Assembly (NCBI GenBank): GCA_937862865.1
Contig: CALMFJ010000059.1
Coordinates: forward strand, 1-33,653
Direction of reading: 5' to 3'
From: an uncultured Pseudomonadota bacterium
GTDB taxonomy: Bacteria; Desulfobacterota; Syntrophorhabdia; Syntrophorhabdales; Syntrophorhabdaceae
Length of the DNA stretch: 33,653 bases
Position numbers and translations under genes: made by a program. Of this stretch, positions 14,676 to 23,290 are shown in pieces. Under the pieces are notes generated by a model. That model ran no database searches. It saw only the letters and a program-made list of their open reading frames with translations, and was not told the origin of the DNA. Positions within the stretch are counted from its first letter, which is position 1, and the number at the start of each line of letters is the position of its first letter.

Positions 14676-15137
14676 ATGGCCAGGGTCCTGATTACCTATC
14701 ACTCGCAAACGGGAAATACCGCGCGAATGGCTGAAGCAATTGCGGCAGGCGTCGCGGAAGCCGCCGGTTCCGAAGCCGTGCTCAAGAAAGCGTTCGACAC
14801 CCTGGCGGCCGACATACGCGCGTGCGACGCGGTCGTGTTCTGCTCGCCGGAATATTTCGGGTACATGTCGGGCGCCATAAAAGATCTTTTTGACCGGACA
14901 TACGAGGAATTACGGGACGACCCGCGCTCCGTGAAAAAGCCCTGCTGTATCGTCGTCAGCGCCGGCAACGACGGCACAGGCGCCGTGAGACAGATAGAAC
15001 GCCTTTGCAAGGGATACAACTTCAAAAAGGTCCAGCACCCGATAATATCCAAAGGCCCCGTAACAGACGCCACCCTCGCGCACTGCCGCGAACTCGGCGC
15101 CACCCTCGCCGAAGGCATAAACGCGAAGATTTTTTGA
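14676..15137 (+). CDS. Flavodoxin-like FMN protein
   Basis: A 153-residue flavodoxin/WrbA-fold protein. The FMN phosphate loop is SQTGNTARMAEAI (10-22), the middle loop is FCSPEYFGYMSGAIKDLFDRT (55-75) and the third FMN-contact region is VSAGNDGTGAVRQIERL (about 99-115). It probably acts as an NAD(P)H-dependent or quinone oxidoreductase or an electron carrier. It follows the Cys-rich gene by 22 bases and its stop almost meets that of the acyl-CoA ligase on the other strand (15137/15139). Confidence 0.86.
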   Translation: MARVLITYHSQTGNTARMAEAIAAGVAEAAGSEAVLKKAFDTLAADIRACDAVVFCSPEYFGYMSGAIKDLFDRTYEELRDDPRSVKKPCCIVVSAGNDGTGAVRQIERLCKGYNFKKVQHPIISKGPVTDATLAHCRELGATLAEGINAKIF

Positions 15138-15138
15138 A

Positions 15139-16791
15139 CTATCTTCTCTTTTCTTTCTCGAGCTTTCTCTTTTCCTCGTCGCGGATCTCGCGGCGCAGGA
15201 GTTTGCCGACCTTTGACTTGGGCAGCATGTCGCGGAATTCGATGTAGCCGGGGACCTTGTACGGCGCGAGCCTGTCCCGGCACCATTTCAGGAGCTCGTT
15301 GCTGCCAATCCCCTTCGCGTCCTCCTTGAGGACGACGATCGCCTTGATCCTTTCGCCCACCCTCGGGTCGGGGACCCCGATGACGCATGCGCCGATGACG
15401 GTGGGATGGTCCTGGAGGGCCGCCTCGACCTCGGACGCGGAGACGCGGTACGCCTTGTATTTGATGATGTCCGCGGTCCTCTCGACAAACTCCAGCTCAC
15501 CCCGTTCGTTCAGCTTTACGTAATCGCCCATACGGTAATAGATATCGCCGTTCATCTGCACGTAGGAATACGCCGTTTCGTCGGGCTTGTTGAGGTATTC
15601 CTTCACTGTGTAGGGAGACGTCACGAGCAGCTCCCCCAGTTCGCCCGGCGGCAGCTTCTCCAGGGTGTCGCGGTCGACGACGATCGATCTGCGGGTCTTG
15701 AGAGGCGTCCCGATAACCGTGGGCGAAGGCTCCTGATCGAGGAGGCTGTATGTAACGTGCCCTATTTCCGTTGAACCGTACACCTGGTAGAGGGGTATGG
15801 AATATTTTTCACGCCACGTTTTGAAGACCTCGACGGGAAGGACGTCGCCGCCGCAGTAGCAATATCTCAGGGAACTTAAGTCGTACTGGTCGATCCTGTC
15901 ATTCTCCAGCATCATCCGGTACAGGGCCGGCACGCCGAGCATCCACTTGATCCTGTACCTCTCTATCGCCGACAGCGTGGCGTCGACCTCAGGCAGGGGC
16001 ATCAGGACAACGGTGTTCCCGTAATTGAACCCGAAGGCGATCGAGAAGCCCTTTGCCATGATGTGAAACAGAGGGTTCACCATCAGGACCGAATCCCTTC
16101 CCGGGGTCACGTAGTCTTTTATAACGTCGTCCATGATGTCACGGATGTAAGTGACCTCCCCGATATGGTTCCCCGGGACGCCCTTCGGGAACCCGGTCGT
16201 ACCGCCAGTGTACATGATATATGACAGGTCCTTGACCGGGTCGATATCGACCTTTGGCGGGATGGGCCGCGACTCATAAAGGATTTTCGCGAAGGAATAT
16301 ATCCTGTCGCCCTTTGACACGTTGCCATGCGGTATCTTGTCGAACAGGTGCCCTATGAACCTTTTCATGGGCGAGACAAAATCAACGAGGTTCGTCACGA
16401 TCACCCTTTTCAGGTTTGTCCTTTCCATGACCTCTTTCACGTAGACGAAGTTCGTGTCAAGGCAGATGACCGTCTCGATGCCGGCGTCCTTTATCATGTA
16501 CTCTATCTCGAATGCGGTGTAAATGGGCGACACGGGCACCGTCACCGCGCCTATGCGGTTTATGGCGAAATTGGCGATTATCCATTGCGGGCAGTTCGAA
16601 ATGTACAGCATGACCCTGTCCTGCTTCTTTACGCCAAGGTCGGAAAGCGCCCGGGCAAACTGATGCACCAGTGTCTCCAGGCGGCCGTACGTAAAGGTCT
16701 CGCCGAGATAGGCGAGCGCCGTCCTGGATGTGTACTGCTTGCATACTTCCTCAAAACGAGTAAACGTACATTCCTTTTCCAAGGATGCCAT
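15139..16791 (-). CDS. AMP-forming acyl-CoA ligase
   Basis: The enzyme activates a carboxylic acid to its CoA thioester through an acyl-adenylate. The 550 residues carry the ATP loop YTGGTTGFPKG (about 192-202), YGSTEIG near 345, the hinge motif YRMGDYVKLNERGELEFVERTADIIKY near 415-440 and the catalytic lysine motif KSKVGKLLRREI near 527. The acid may be a fatty or aromatic acid; the motif set does not decide. It lies ten bases behind livF with GGGGTG before the ATG, last gene of the liv operon, so the transporter probably supplies its substrate. Confidence 0.93.
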   Translation of the reverse strand: MASLEKECTFTRFEEVCKQYTSRTALAYLGETFTYGRLETLVHQFARALSDLGVKKQDRVMLYISNCPQWIIANFAINRIGAVTVPVSPIYTAFEIEYMIKDAGIETVICLDTNFVYVKEVMERTNLKRVIVTNLVDFVSPMKRFIGHLFDKIPHGNVSKGDRIYSFAKILYESRPIPPKVDIDPVKDLSYIMYTGGTTGFPKGVPGNHIGEVTYIRDIMDDVIKDYVTPGRDSVLMVNPLFHIMAKGFSIAFGFNYGNTVVLMPLPEVDATLSAIERYRIKWMLGVPALYRMMLENDRIDQYDLSSLRYCYCGGDVLPVEVFKTWREKYSIPLYQVYGSTEIGHVTYSLLDQEPSPTVIGTPLKTRRSIVVDRDTLEKLPPGELGELLVTSPYTVKEYLNKPDETAYSYVQMNGDIYYRMGDYVKLNERGELEFVERTADIIKYKAYRVSASEVEAALQDHPTVIGACVIGVPDPRVGERIKAIVVLKEDAKGIGSNELLKWCRDRLAPYKVPGYIEFRDMLPKSKVGKLLRREIRDEEKRKLEKEKRR

Positions 16792-16801
16792 GCGTCACCC
16801 C

Positions 16802-17548
16802 TTATACGCCGAAATAGGCGGATTTCACGTCGGGATTGTCCATCAGTTCCTCACGCGTCCCCGCGAGCACACTCGAGCCGTTCTCGAGGATATATCCGTA
16901 ATCGATGATGGGCATCACCGGCCGGGCATACTGTTCCGTAATGATGATCGAGATGCCTGTCGAGTCGCGGATGGCCTTCGTCCCGTTGATGACGATCTCC
17001 TGGTACGCGGGGCTTAAGCCGAGCAGCGGTTCGTCGAGAAGGAGCAGTTTCGGCGACGCCATCAGCGCCCTTCCGATCGCCAGCATCTGCTGTTCGCCGC
17101 CGCTTAAGAAACCTCCCTGCCTTTTCAGGTGGTCCTTCAGGCGCGGAAAAAGATCGAGCACGTAATCGAGGTTCTGCCTCGTTTTCGTACCCCCCGTCAG
17201 GAACGACCCGATCTTGAGGTTCTCGAGCACGGAGCTTTCGGGGAATATCCGCCGGCGTTCCGGGCACAGGACGATGCCCGCCTTGGCCCGGTTGTGCGGC
17301 TTGACCGCGCTCATGTCCTTTCCGTTGAAAAAGACGCGGCCGAACACGGATATCCGCTCGCCGCCGCGCATCTCCTCCTTCTTCTTGATATCGAGGATGA
17401 TGCCGGATATGGCGTGCATGAACGTGCTTTTCCCCGCGCTGTTGGAACCGAATATCCCGACGATCTTGCCCTCGCCGCAGGTGATGCTCACGTTGTTGAG
17501 GGCGATCATATTCTCGAAGAACACCATCATCTCAAAGGCTTCGAACAT
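16802..17548 (-). CDS. livF: Liv-type ABC transporter ATPase (LivF)
   Basis: One of the two ATPases of a branched-chain amino acid/amide (HAAT) type importer. Walker A is GSNSAGKST near residue 34, the signature is LSGGEQQMLAIGRAL near 146, Walker B is KLLLLDEPLLGLSP near 165, and the H-loop position appears as IITEQYARP. Between Walker A and the next strand there is a charged stretch (KKKEEMRGGERISVFGR) longer than usual for LivF. The length of 248 residues is otherwise normal. Confidence 0.93.
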   Translation of the reverse strand: MFEAFEMMVFFENMIALNNVSITCGEGKIVGIFGSNSAGKSTFMHAISGIILDIKKKEEMRGGERISVFGRVFFNGKDMSAVKPHNRAKAGIVLCPERRRIFPESSVLENLKIGSFLTGGTKTRQNLDYVLDLFPRLKDHLKRQGGFLSGGEQQMLAIGRALMASPKLLLLDEPLLGLSPAYQEIVINGTKAIRDSTGISIIITEQYARPVMPIIDYGYILENGSSVLAGTREELMDNPDVKSAYFGV

Positions 17549-17553
17549 GGGAT

Positions 17554-18321
17554 CTACACTCCTTCGCTTCCGAGATACGCCTCCCGGACTCTCTTGTCCT
17601 CGATGACATCCAGCGGTTCGCCTTCCTGTATCTTCTCGCCGAAATTGAGCGCCATGACCCGGTTTGCAACCTTGAAAAGCTCCCGCAGGCGGTGTTCCAC
17701 CATGATGAGCGTTATGCCCTCATCCCTCATCTTTTCGATGAGAGGCAGCATCCCCGCGATCTCGCTCATGCTAAGGCCCGAAAAGACCTCGTCGCAGAAG
17801 ATCACCTCGGGCCTTAGCGCCATGCACCGCGCCAGCTCGAGCCGCTTCTGGTACCCCGTCGGCAGGGTCGAGGCGATCTTGTACGGCACCCGGGAGTCGC
17901 GTTCGAACCCGATCTCCTCCAGGATATCCACGGCAACCGTGTCGCGGTCCCCGTGCTTGCCGCCGCCCCGCCACCCGCCTGTCTTCCGGGCCCGCGGAGA
18001 CCACAGCGGGATGATGAGGTTCTTGAACGCCGGCAGGGAGTGGTACGGCCTCATGATCTGGAACGTCCTCGCGATGCCGAGGTCCGCGATCTTGTGGGGC
18101 TTTAAGCCGGTTATGTCCTTGCCCCTGAAGGTCACTTTGCCCGATTCTGTCCTGATGAACCCTGTGATGCAGTTTATCAGCGTTGTCTTGCCCGACCCGT
18201 TCGGCCCGATGATCCCGAACACGTCGCCCGGGTAAATGTCGAAGCTCACATCCATGAGCGCCTTCAAGCCACCGAAGGATTTCGTGATGCCCTGCATGGA
18301 TAAGACCGGCTGCGCGCTCAT
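17554..18321 (-). CDS. livG: Liv-type ABC transporter ATPase (LivG), with atypical signature
   Basis: The second ATPase. Walker A is GPNGSGKTT near residue 36 and the LivG C-terminal portion (MVEHRLRELFKVANRVMALNFGEKI) is normal. Two motifs drift from consensus: the signature LS-x-G-Q is LPTGYQKRLELARC near 155, and Walker B is EVIFCDEVFSGLS, with the catalytic Glu kept but the following Pro lost. The start at 18319-18321 overlaps the livM stop (ATGA); a GTG four codons earlier is possible. Confidence 0.92.
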   Translation of the reverse strand: MSAQPVLSMQGITKSFGGLKALMDVSFDIYPGDVFGIIGPNGSGKTTLINCITGFIRTESGKVTFRGKDITGLKPHKIADLGIARTFQIMRPYHSLPAFKNLIIPLWSPRARKTGGWRGGGKHGDRDTVAVDILEEIGFERDSRVPYKIASTLPTGYQKRLELARCMALRPEVIFCDEVFSGLSMSEIAGMLPLIEKMRDEGITLIMVEHRLRELFKVANRVMALNFGEKIQEGEPLDVIEDKRVREAYLGSEGV

Positions 18322-19331
18322 ACCTTCACCCACCTTTCAAACTGATGATACTTTCGCTGAAGGTAGACCATGATCCCCTCGCTCTTGAAGACGATAAAAC
18401 CGGTGAGTATGATGCAGTAGATGACGATCCTGAACGTCCCGAAGGCGCGCAGGACCTCCGACAGCGGCACGAGTATGAAGGCCCCTATCATCGCGCCCAC
18501 CAGCGTCCCGCCGCCGCCTATGACCACGGCCGCGATCGGGATGATGGAGAAATCGAGCGCGAAGAGCGAGATCCCCGCCCACATGTAAAGGTGCGCGATG
18601 TACGCCCCTGCGGAGCACCCGATGAGCGATGCGATGAAAACCGCGATTATCCTCATCCGCGTCACGCTGATACCCGATGCCCTTACGGCCTGGTCGTTGT
18701 CCTTGACGCCCCTTAAGACAAGCCCGACGTCCTGGTTCACGAACCTGCGCATGCCGAAGAGGAAGATCAGTGCGATGGCGATGATCGTGTAATTCTCGAC
18801 ATAGGCGTTGGGGAACGCGTCGATCCCCGTCATGCCGTTCGTCCCGCCGAGTATATCGAGCGCCTCGATGATCCGGGTGAATAACAGCGGGTACATCAGG
18901 GTCACGATGGCAAAGTAGACACCCCTGAGCGGCAGGCACGGCAGGAGGCAGAAGGTGCAGAAGACCGCACCCGCTATCGTCGCGAGCGGCATGGAAAGCC
19001 ATATCGGCATCCCCAGCGTCGTGTTGAATATAGCGGCAAAATATCCGCCCACCCCGGTGAAGAACGCCCCTCCGAGGCACACAAGGCCCACGTAGTTCGC
19101 CAGGAAATCAAAGGACAGCGCCAGGACCGCATAGGCGCACATTATGTTGATGACCTTTTTCCAGTACGGGGCAAGCTCAAATACGAAGGGAAGGGCGAAG
19201 AGCCCCGCGATGAGCAGGATCCTCGGCCCCATGAGGTACAGGATCTCCCGGATGTCAGATATCGCGTATATACCTTCCGTCCGGACCTTGAGGCCCCGGT
19301 CGATCCTTTCTTTCCGCATCAATGCGTCCAT
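18318..19331 (-). CDS. livM: Liv-type ABC transporter permease (LivM)
   Basis: Inner-membrane permease with about nine to ten hydrophobic segments. The LivM hallmark segments are present: ALSFDFLANYVGLVCLGGAFF, YFAIVTLMYPLLF, GTNGMTGID, and the coupling loop VLRGVKDNDQAVRASGISVTRMR. The ATG at 19329-19331 sits one base past the livH stop. The longer frame to 19418 lies inside livH and was not used. Confidence 0.93.
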   Translation of the reverse strand: MDALMRKERIDRGLKVRTEGIYAISDIREILYLMGPRILLIAGLFALPFVFELAPYWKKVINIMCAYAVLALSFDFLANYVGLVCLGGAFFTGVGGYFAAIFNTTLGMPIWLSMPLATIAGAVFCTFCLLPCLPLRGVYFAIVTLMYPLLFTRIIEALDILGGTNGMTGIDAFPNAYVENYTIIAIALIFLFGMRRFVNQDVGLVLRGVKDNDQAVRASGISVTRMRIIAVFIASLIGCSAGAYIAHLYMWAGISLFALDFSIIPIAAVVIGGGGTLVGAMIGAFILVPLSEVLRAFGTFRIVIYCIILTGFIVFKSEGIMVYLQRKYHQFERWVKV

Positions 19332-19332
19332 A

Positions 19333-20202
19333 TCACACCCGCTCTTCCAGTTCTTTTTGTTTGCCGAAGATCCCCGACGGCTTGACAAGCAGCGTGAGGA
19401 TAATAGCGAGAAGGGCAACCACCATCTGGTAATGGGCCGAAAGGAAAGATTCCGTAAGGATCTGCGCGAACCCGATAATGAATGACGCCACTATGACGCC
19501 CCCCCAGCTCCCCAACCCTCCGATAACGCATACCGCAATTGCGAAGATGAGGACGTTGTAGCCCGTCTCGACAACGATGTTCCCGAGAGGGAGCAGGAGT
19601 ATCGCCGCAAGCCCCGCGAGCGCCGAACCTATGCCGAGTGACAGGACCGCCGTAACGTCCGAATTGATGCCGAGCATCATGGCGGCCCTCTCGTCCTGGG
19701 CAATGCCCCGGAAAGCAAGGCCCATTTTGGTATAGCGTGTGAAGAGGTAAAGAAGGATGAATGTCAGGATCCCGGCCCCGACGATGATGAGGCGCTGGTA
19801 GTCCACGCTGACACCCAGTATATCCACCGAACCGGCAAAGAAGGCGGGCAGGCTGAATGTCCCGCCCCGAAGGCCTCCCCACCGCAAACCCTCCAGAATG
19901 GCCAATCCGATCGCGTATGTCGCTATGATCTCGGATATCTCCATGCCCCGCACCCGGACCAGTATGAACTGGTAGATGAGCGCCCCGACGACGGCCGTGA
20001 TCCCGATGCCCAGGATTATCGCCAGTACGTACGGCATGCCCGTGCACTTGTTGAGGAAGATCCAGGTGAGGTACCCCGAGGTAACGTACAGGGCCCCGTG
20101 GGCAAAGTTCGGGACCCTGCTGATAGAGTAAACCAGGGTGAATCCAAGCGATATAAGGGAGAGGGTTATACTGTTGATGATGCCGTATACGACAATTTCC
20201 AT
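19333..20202 (-). CDS. livH: Liv-type ABC transporter permease (LivH)
   Basis: Inner-membrane permease, 289 residues, eight to nine membrane segments. It starts MEIVVYGIINSITLSLISLGF and has the LivH signature VYSISRVPNFAHGALYV near residue 25 and the coupling loop LAFRGIAQDERAAMMLGINSD near 170. GAGGGG precedes the ATG. It is 22 bases behind livK. Confidence 0.93.
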   Translation of the reverse strand: MEIVVYGIINSITLSLISLGFTLVYSISRVPNFAHGALYVTSGYLTWIFLNKCTGMPYVLAIILGIGITAVVGALIYQFILVRVRGMEISEIIATYAIGLAILEGLRWGGLRGGTFSLPAFFAGSVDILGVSVDYQRLIIVGAGILTFILLYLFTRYTKMGLAFRGIAQDERAAMMLGINSDVTAVLSLGIGSALAGLAAILLLPLGNIVVETGYNVLIFAIAVCVIGGLGSWGGVIVASFIIGFAQILTESFLSAHYQMVVALLAIILTLLVKPSGIFGKQKELEERV

Positions 20203-20224
20203 ACGTCCCCTCTTTTCTTTTAGG

Positions 20225-21484
20225 TTACTTCATCCACGGTGGAAGCAGGACCTTTCCCTCGGCCGTTTTCGGAGGGAAGACCTGGACACGTTTGCCTTTC
20301 TGCCATTGAATGATGCCCGTCACCGCGCCTTGTTTCGGATCGAGCGACGGGATGATCTGGTGCGTCTTCGGGTCGAATTTCATCCTCCCGTAGACACCCA
20401 TGAAATCGATCGTTTCGAGCGCCGTTATGACCTTGTCCGGGTCGGTGCTCCCGGCCTTTTCGATAGCGTTCTTGAGCTGGTAGACCGCCATGTAGCTCGA
20501 TGACGTGCCGTACCCTTCGGGTTCGAGCCCCCATCTCTTCTTGTAGGCGTCGACGAATTTCATCGTCCAGGGCGTGATCTTTGCCGGCGCGTTCCCGCCG
20601 TTGACAAGGTTCACGATGAGATAATCGCCCTTGCCGCCCGAAGCCTTCGCAAAACCGGGCTGCTCGGCGGCATTCACGAAACCGACCGGGATCGATTTCA
20701 TCTTCATATCGGCCCACTGTTTCAGGAGGATCGTGCTTTCAGGCATGTCCATCCAGAGGAAAAGGATCTGCGCGCCTTTTTTGGAGGCATCGGAAAGCCC
20801 GACGGAATAGTCCGTTGTACCGGTCGGGTAAACCTTCGGTGCGATGACGGTCCATCCCTTGTCTGTCAGGGCCTTCTGCATCACCTCGCCGCCCTTGCGG
20901 GCATGCTCGACATCCTGCACCATGATGGCTGCGGTCTTGAAGCCGTAGCTCTTCCTTAAGTCCTCGAGCAGGGTCACGAACTCGCCCATCATCACGCCGA
21001 CATGGCTCGTGTTCCGGAAACAGTATTTGTATTTCTTGTAATTGCTTTCGACCTTCTTATGGTAGGCCGGGGTGAGGACCCCTGTCGTTATGATGCTCAC
21101 CTTTTTATACTTATTGAGAATGTCCATTGCCGCCAGTGCCGCCTCGGAGCGCACCGGTCCGCCGATGATGAAATCCGCCTTCTTTTCCAGTATCAGCTTT
21201 TCAAGCCCGAGAAGCGCCTCGCTGACGGGGACTCCCGGTTCGAGGTCACGCGTGTCGATGACCTCGACCGCCAGCGGCCTTTTGACCCCGCCGACGTTGA
21301 CGCCCCCCGCCTTGTTAATCTCTTCCGCCGCGAGCTTTATACCCCTCTCGGCATCCCAGCCATACAGAAAAGCTGTCGCGAGCGGGGCGCCGATGACGAT
21401 CGGCTTCTCCGCCGCGTACATCAAGCCGGGAAAAACAAAACCGGCCGCAAACAGCAAAACGATGATACACGTCACCTTTCTCAT
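20225..21484 (-). CDS. livK: Periplasmic substrate-binding protein (LivK/Peripla_BP_6 type)
   Basis: The 419-residue product has a signal peptide (MRKVTCIIVLLFAAGFVFPG, cut near YAA-EK) and a type I periplasmic-binding fold: IVIGAPLATAFLYGWDAERGIKLAAEEINKAGG, then ADFIIGGPVRSEAALAAMDI, AAIMVQDVEHARKGGEVM, and YGTSSSYMAVYQLKNAIEKAG near 330. Such proteins bind amino acids, amides or aromatic acids; the pairing with an acyl-CoA ligase favours an organic acid. It is first in the operon, with GGGGAGGG before the ATG and a sigma-54 promoter about 60 bases upstream. Confidence 0.93.
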   Translation of the reverse strand: MRKVTCIIVLLFAAGFVFPGLMYAAEKPIVIGAPLATAFLYGWDAERGIKLAAEEINKAGGVNVGGVKRPLAVEVIDTRDLEPGVPVSEALLGLEKLILEKKADFIIGGPVRSEAALAAMDILNKYKKVSIITTGVLTPAYHKKVESNYKKYKYCFRNTSHVGVMMGEFVTLLEDLRKSYGFKTAAIMVQDVEHARKGGEVMQKALTDKGWTVIAPKVYPTGTTDYSVGLSDASKKGAQILFLWMDMPESTILLKQWADMKMKSIPVGFVNAAEQPGFAKASGGKGDYLIVNLVNGGNAPAKITPWTMKFVDAYKKRWGLEPEGYGTSSSYMAVYQLKNAIEKAGSTDPDKVITALETIDFMGVYGRMKFDPKTHQIIPSLDPKQGAVTGIIQWQKGKRVQVFPPKTAEGKVLLPPWMK

Positions 21485-21540
21485 ACATTCCCTCCCCTTG
21501 GCATTTTATTTTTGTGCCCTTACCCTGGACATCGAAAACA

Positions 21541-21556
21541 GCAATAACTATGCCAA
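21541..21556 (-). promoter_or_regulatory. Sigma-54 (-24/-12) promoter of the liv operon
   Basis: On the minus strand the bases read TTGGCATAGTTATTGC. The -24 GG and the -12 GC are separated by exactly ten bases, the rule for sigma-54, and the boxes are close to TGGCAC and TTGCT (the next base is T). The start site would be near 21529, leaving a 45-base leader with a strong ribosome site for livK. The neighbouring NtrC-type activator supports it. Confidence 0.7.
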
Positions 21557-21640
21557 TTTGAACACCACCCGCAGGCGGCTGAAGGGAAAGATATGTTTTC
21601 AGGGGGTTGTGCGCGCATCGGGACATTTTTTGTTTTCTAT

Positions 21641-21703
21641 TTTCAACAGGCCCCGGCGTTAGAAAATGAAAGAAATTTTCAATCCCCCGGCGTGCTGTTG
21701 AAA
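21641..21703. promoter_or_regulatory. Palindromic region, candidate activator-binding site (UAS)
   Basis: TTTCAACAG (21641-21649) and CTGTTGAAA (21695-21703) form a 9-bp inverted repeat. Just inside lie two direct copies of CCCCGGCGT (21651-21659 and 21685-21693), and in the middle GAAAAT/ATTTTC (21662-21667 and 21675-21680). Its centre is about 140 bases before the predicted sigma-54 start, the usual place for an NtrC-type enhancer. Confidence 0.5.
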
Positions 21704-21710
21704 GAAATAT

Positions 21711-21884
21711 TTATTTTTTGGGATGGGTTTTTCTTCTGACGATCCCGGCCTTGCTGATCTCTTTTACAAGGGCGTCTTCCGGGATCTCGAGGATGACACT
21801 GGCCTTCTTCAAGTTCCAGCGTGTTTCTTCAAGGACTTTCCCGATATGCTCTTTCCGGATCTCCTGGAGGGTTTTCATGGACAT
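21711..21884 (-). CDS. Stand-alone Fis-like helix-turn-helix protein
   Basis: The 57-residue product is little more than a Fis-type helix-turn-helix: HIGKVLEETRWNLKKASVIL and EIPEDALVKEISKAGI, with a basic tail (RRKTHPKK). It resembles the C-terminal Fis domain of the response regulator just upstream (HIIRVLEYTGWHFGKTCDIL), so it may be a duplication of it. The ATG at 21882-21884 was chosen because earlier in-frame codons overlap the regulator; another ATG is two codons on. No good ribosome site is seen. It may compete for the same DNA sites. Confidence 0.6.
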   Translation of the reverse strand: MSMKTLQEIRKEHIGKVLEETRWNLKKASVILEIPEDALVKEISKAGIVRRKTHPKK

Positions 21885-21922
21885 GTCCGGTATTCTGACT
21901 GCAATTGAAATGCCAGCGGGGA

Positions 21923-23290
21923 TCAGGCAGGCACGGCGATATCGTATTCCTTCAATTTCTGCCGGAGGGTTGGGCGGGATATTCCCAGGATATCGCACGT
22001 TTTCCCGAAATGCCACCCGGTGTATTCAAGGACCCGGATGATGTGCATCTTTTCAACATCGTGCAGGGACATCGAACCGGGATGGCCGGCGGCATCGCTG
22101 CCGGCCACGGGCCCCTGCCCGAGCAGGACCGCCACGAGCTCATCGAGGACCACTTCGCCGAGCGTCGAGATGACGCCCCGCGTCAGGACATTCTCCAGTT
22201 CGCGCACGTTGCCCGGCCAGTGATGTTCGAGAAGCCTTTCCATGGCCCTCTCCTCCACCCGTTTTATGCTCCGGTGCAATTCAGCGTTGATCTTCTTGAG
22301 GAGATACTGGACCAGAAGCGGGATGTCGCTCTTGCGGTCGCGAAGCGGAGGGACCCCGATCATGGCAACGCTTAAGCGGTAGAAAAGGTCTTCGCGAAAG
22401 GTCCCGTCCCCGACCATCTGCCAGAGACTGCGGTTCGTTGCCGCGATGACCCGCGCGTTCGACTTCAAGCTTTTTTCACCGCCGACATGCTCGAACTCCT
22501 TTTCCTGGAGGAAACGCAGGAGCTTGGCCTGGAGCTCGAAGGGGATCTCGCTCACCTCGTCGAGGAAGATCGTCCCCTCTCCCGCGAGCTCGAATTTCCC
22601 CTTCTTCGTCGCGATCGCACCGGTGAAGGAACCTTTTTCATGGCCGAAAAGCTCGCTCTCGAGGAGTGTCCCGACGATCGACGAGCAGGTGATGGCAAGG
22701 ACCGGAGCGTCTTTTACCGGGCTGTGATAATGGATCGCCCGGGCTATCATTTCCTTTCCCGTCCCCGTTTCGCCTTCGATGAGGACGGTCACCTTGTTTT
22801 CCGACAGGATGCCGATAGCCTTGAAGATCTCCTTCATCGCCCGGTCCTTGCCGATGATCTTGCCCTTTTCATACGTCAGGGACGGGTCGAGAGAGAGGGA
22901 GTTTGCCGTTGTCCCCGGCGCCGCCGCCCGGGCCGCCCGCACGACGGCCCTTTCCAGTTCCTCGATATCGATGGGCTTCGGTATGTACTCGCAGGCGCCG
23001 AACTTCATCGCCTTGATCGTCGTGTCCATGTCATGAAAGGCGGTTATCATGATAACGTTGTTCTTCTTCGAGGCTTCGTGGAACCCTTTCAGGACCTCAA
23101 GCCCGTCCTTGTCGGGCAGCCGGATATCCAGTATGATGACATCCGGTGCGAAATATTCGTTCTCGGCAATGGCCTCCACCGCTGTGGCCGCGCACGCGAC
23201 GTCGTAGCCCTTTTCCGTAAAGAACATCTCCAGGGATTCCAGCAATGATCTCTCGTCATCGACGATAAGTATCTTCTTTTTCACCGGCAT
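21923..23290 (-). CDS. Sigma-54-dependent NtrC-family response regulator
   Basis: A 455-residue transcription activator. The receiver (about 5-120) has the acidic pair D11-D12, the phosphorylation Asp D55 (ILDIRLPD) and a conserved Lys in PKPID. The AAA+ domain (about 135-375) has Walker A GETGTGKE, the sigma-54 contact loop GSFTGA (Ser in place of the usual Ala) and Walker B GTIFLDEVSEI. A Fis helix-turn-helix covers about 418-455 (GISRPTLRQKLKEY). Its ATG overlaps the kinase stop by one base (TGATG), so the two are coupled. The nearest target is the sigma-54 promoter of the liv operon. Confidence 0.94.
   Translation of the reverse strand: MPVKKKILIVDDERSLLESLEMFFTEKGYDVACAATAVEAIAENEYFAPDVIILDIRLPDKDGLEVLKGFHEASKKNNVIMITAFHDMDTTIKAMKFGACEYIPKPIDIEELERAVVRAARAAAPGTTANSLSLDPSLTYEKGKIIGKDRAMKEIFKAIGILSENKVTVLIEGETGTGKEMIARAIHYHSPVKDAPVLAITCSSIVGTLLESELFGHEKGSFTGAIATKKGKFELAGEGTIFLDEVSEIPFELQAKLLRFLQEKEFEHVGGEKSLKSNARVIAATNRSLWQMVGDGTFREDLFYRLSVAMIGVPPLRDRKSDIPLLVQYLLKKINAELHRSIKRVEERAMERLLEHHWPGNVRELENVLTRGVISTLGEVVLDELVAVLLGQGPVAGSDAAGHPGSMSLHDVEKMHIIRVLEYTGWHFGKTCDILGISRPTLRQKLKEYDIAVPA

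Noticed and set aside
17129-18235. 368-residue open frame on the plus strand
   Set aside because: Antisense to livF and livG, whose Walker and signature motifs are clear.
21641-21703. Terminator after the Fis-like gene
   Set aside because: The inverted repeat arms are 45 bases apart with no T-run on the minus strand; an activator-binding region fits its position better.
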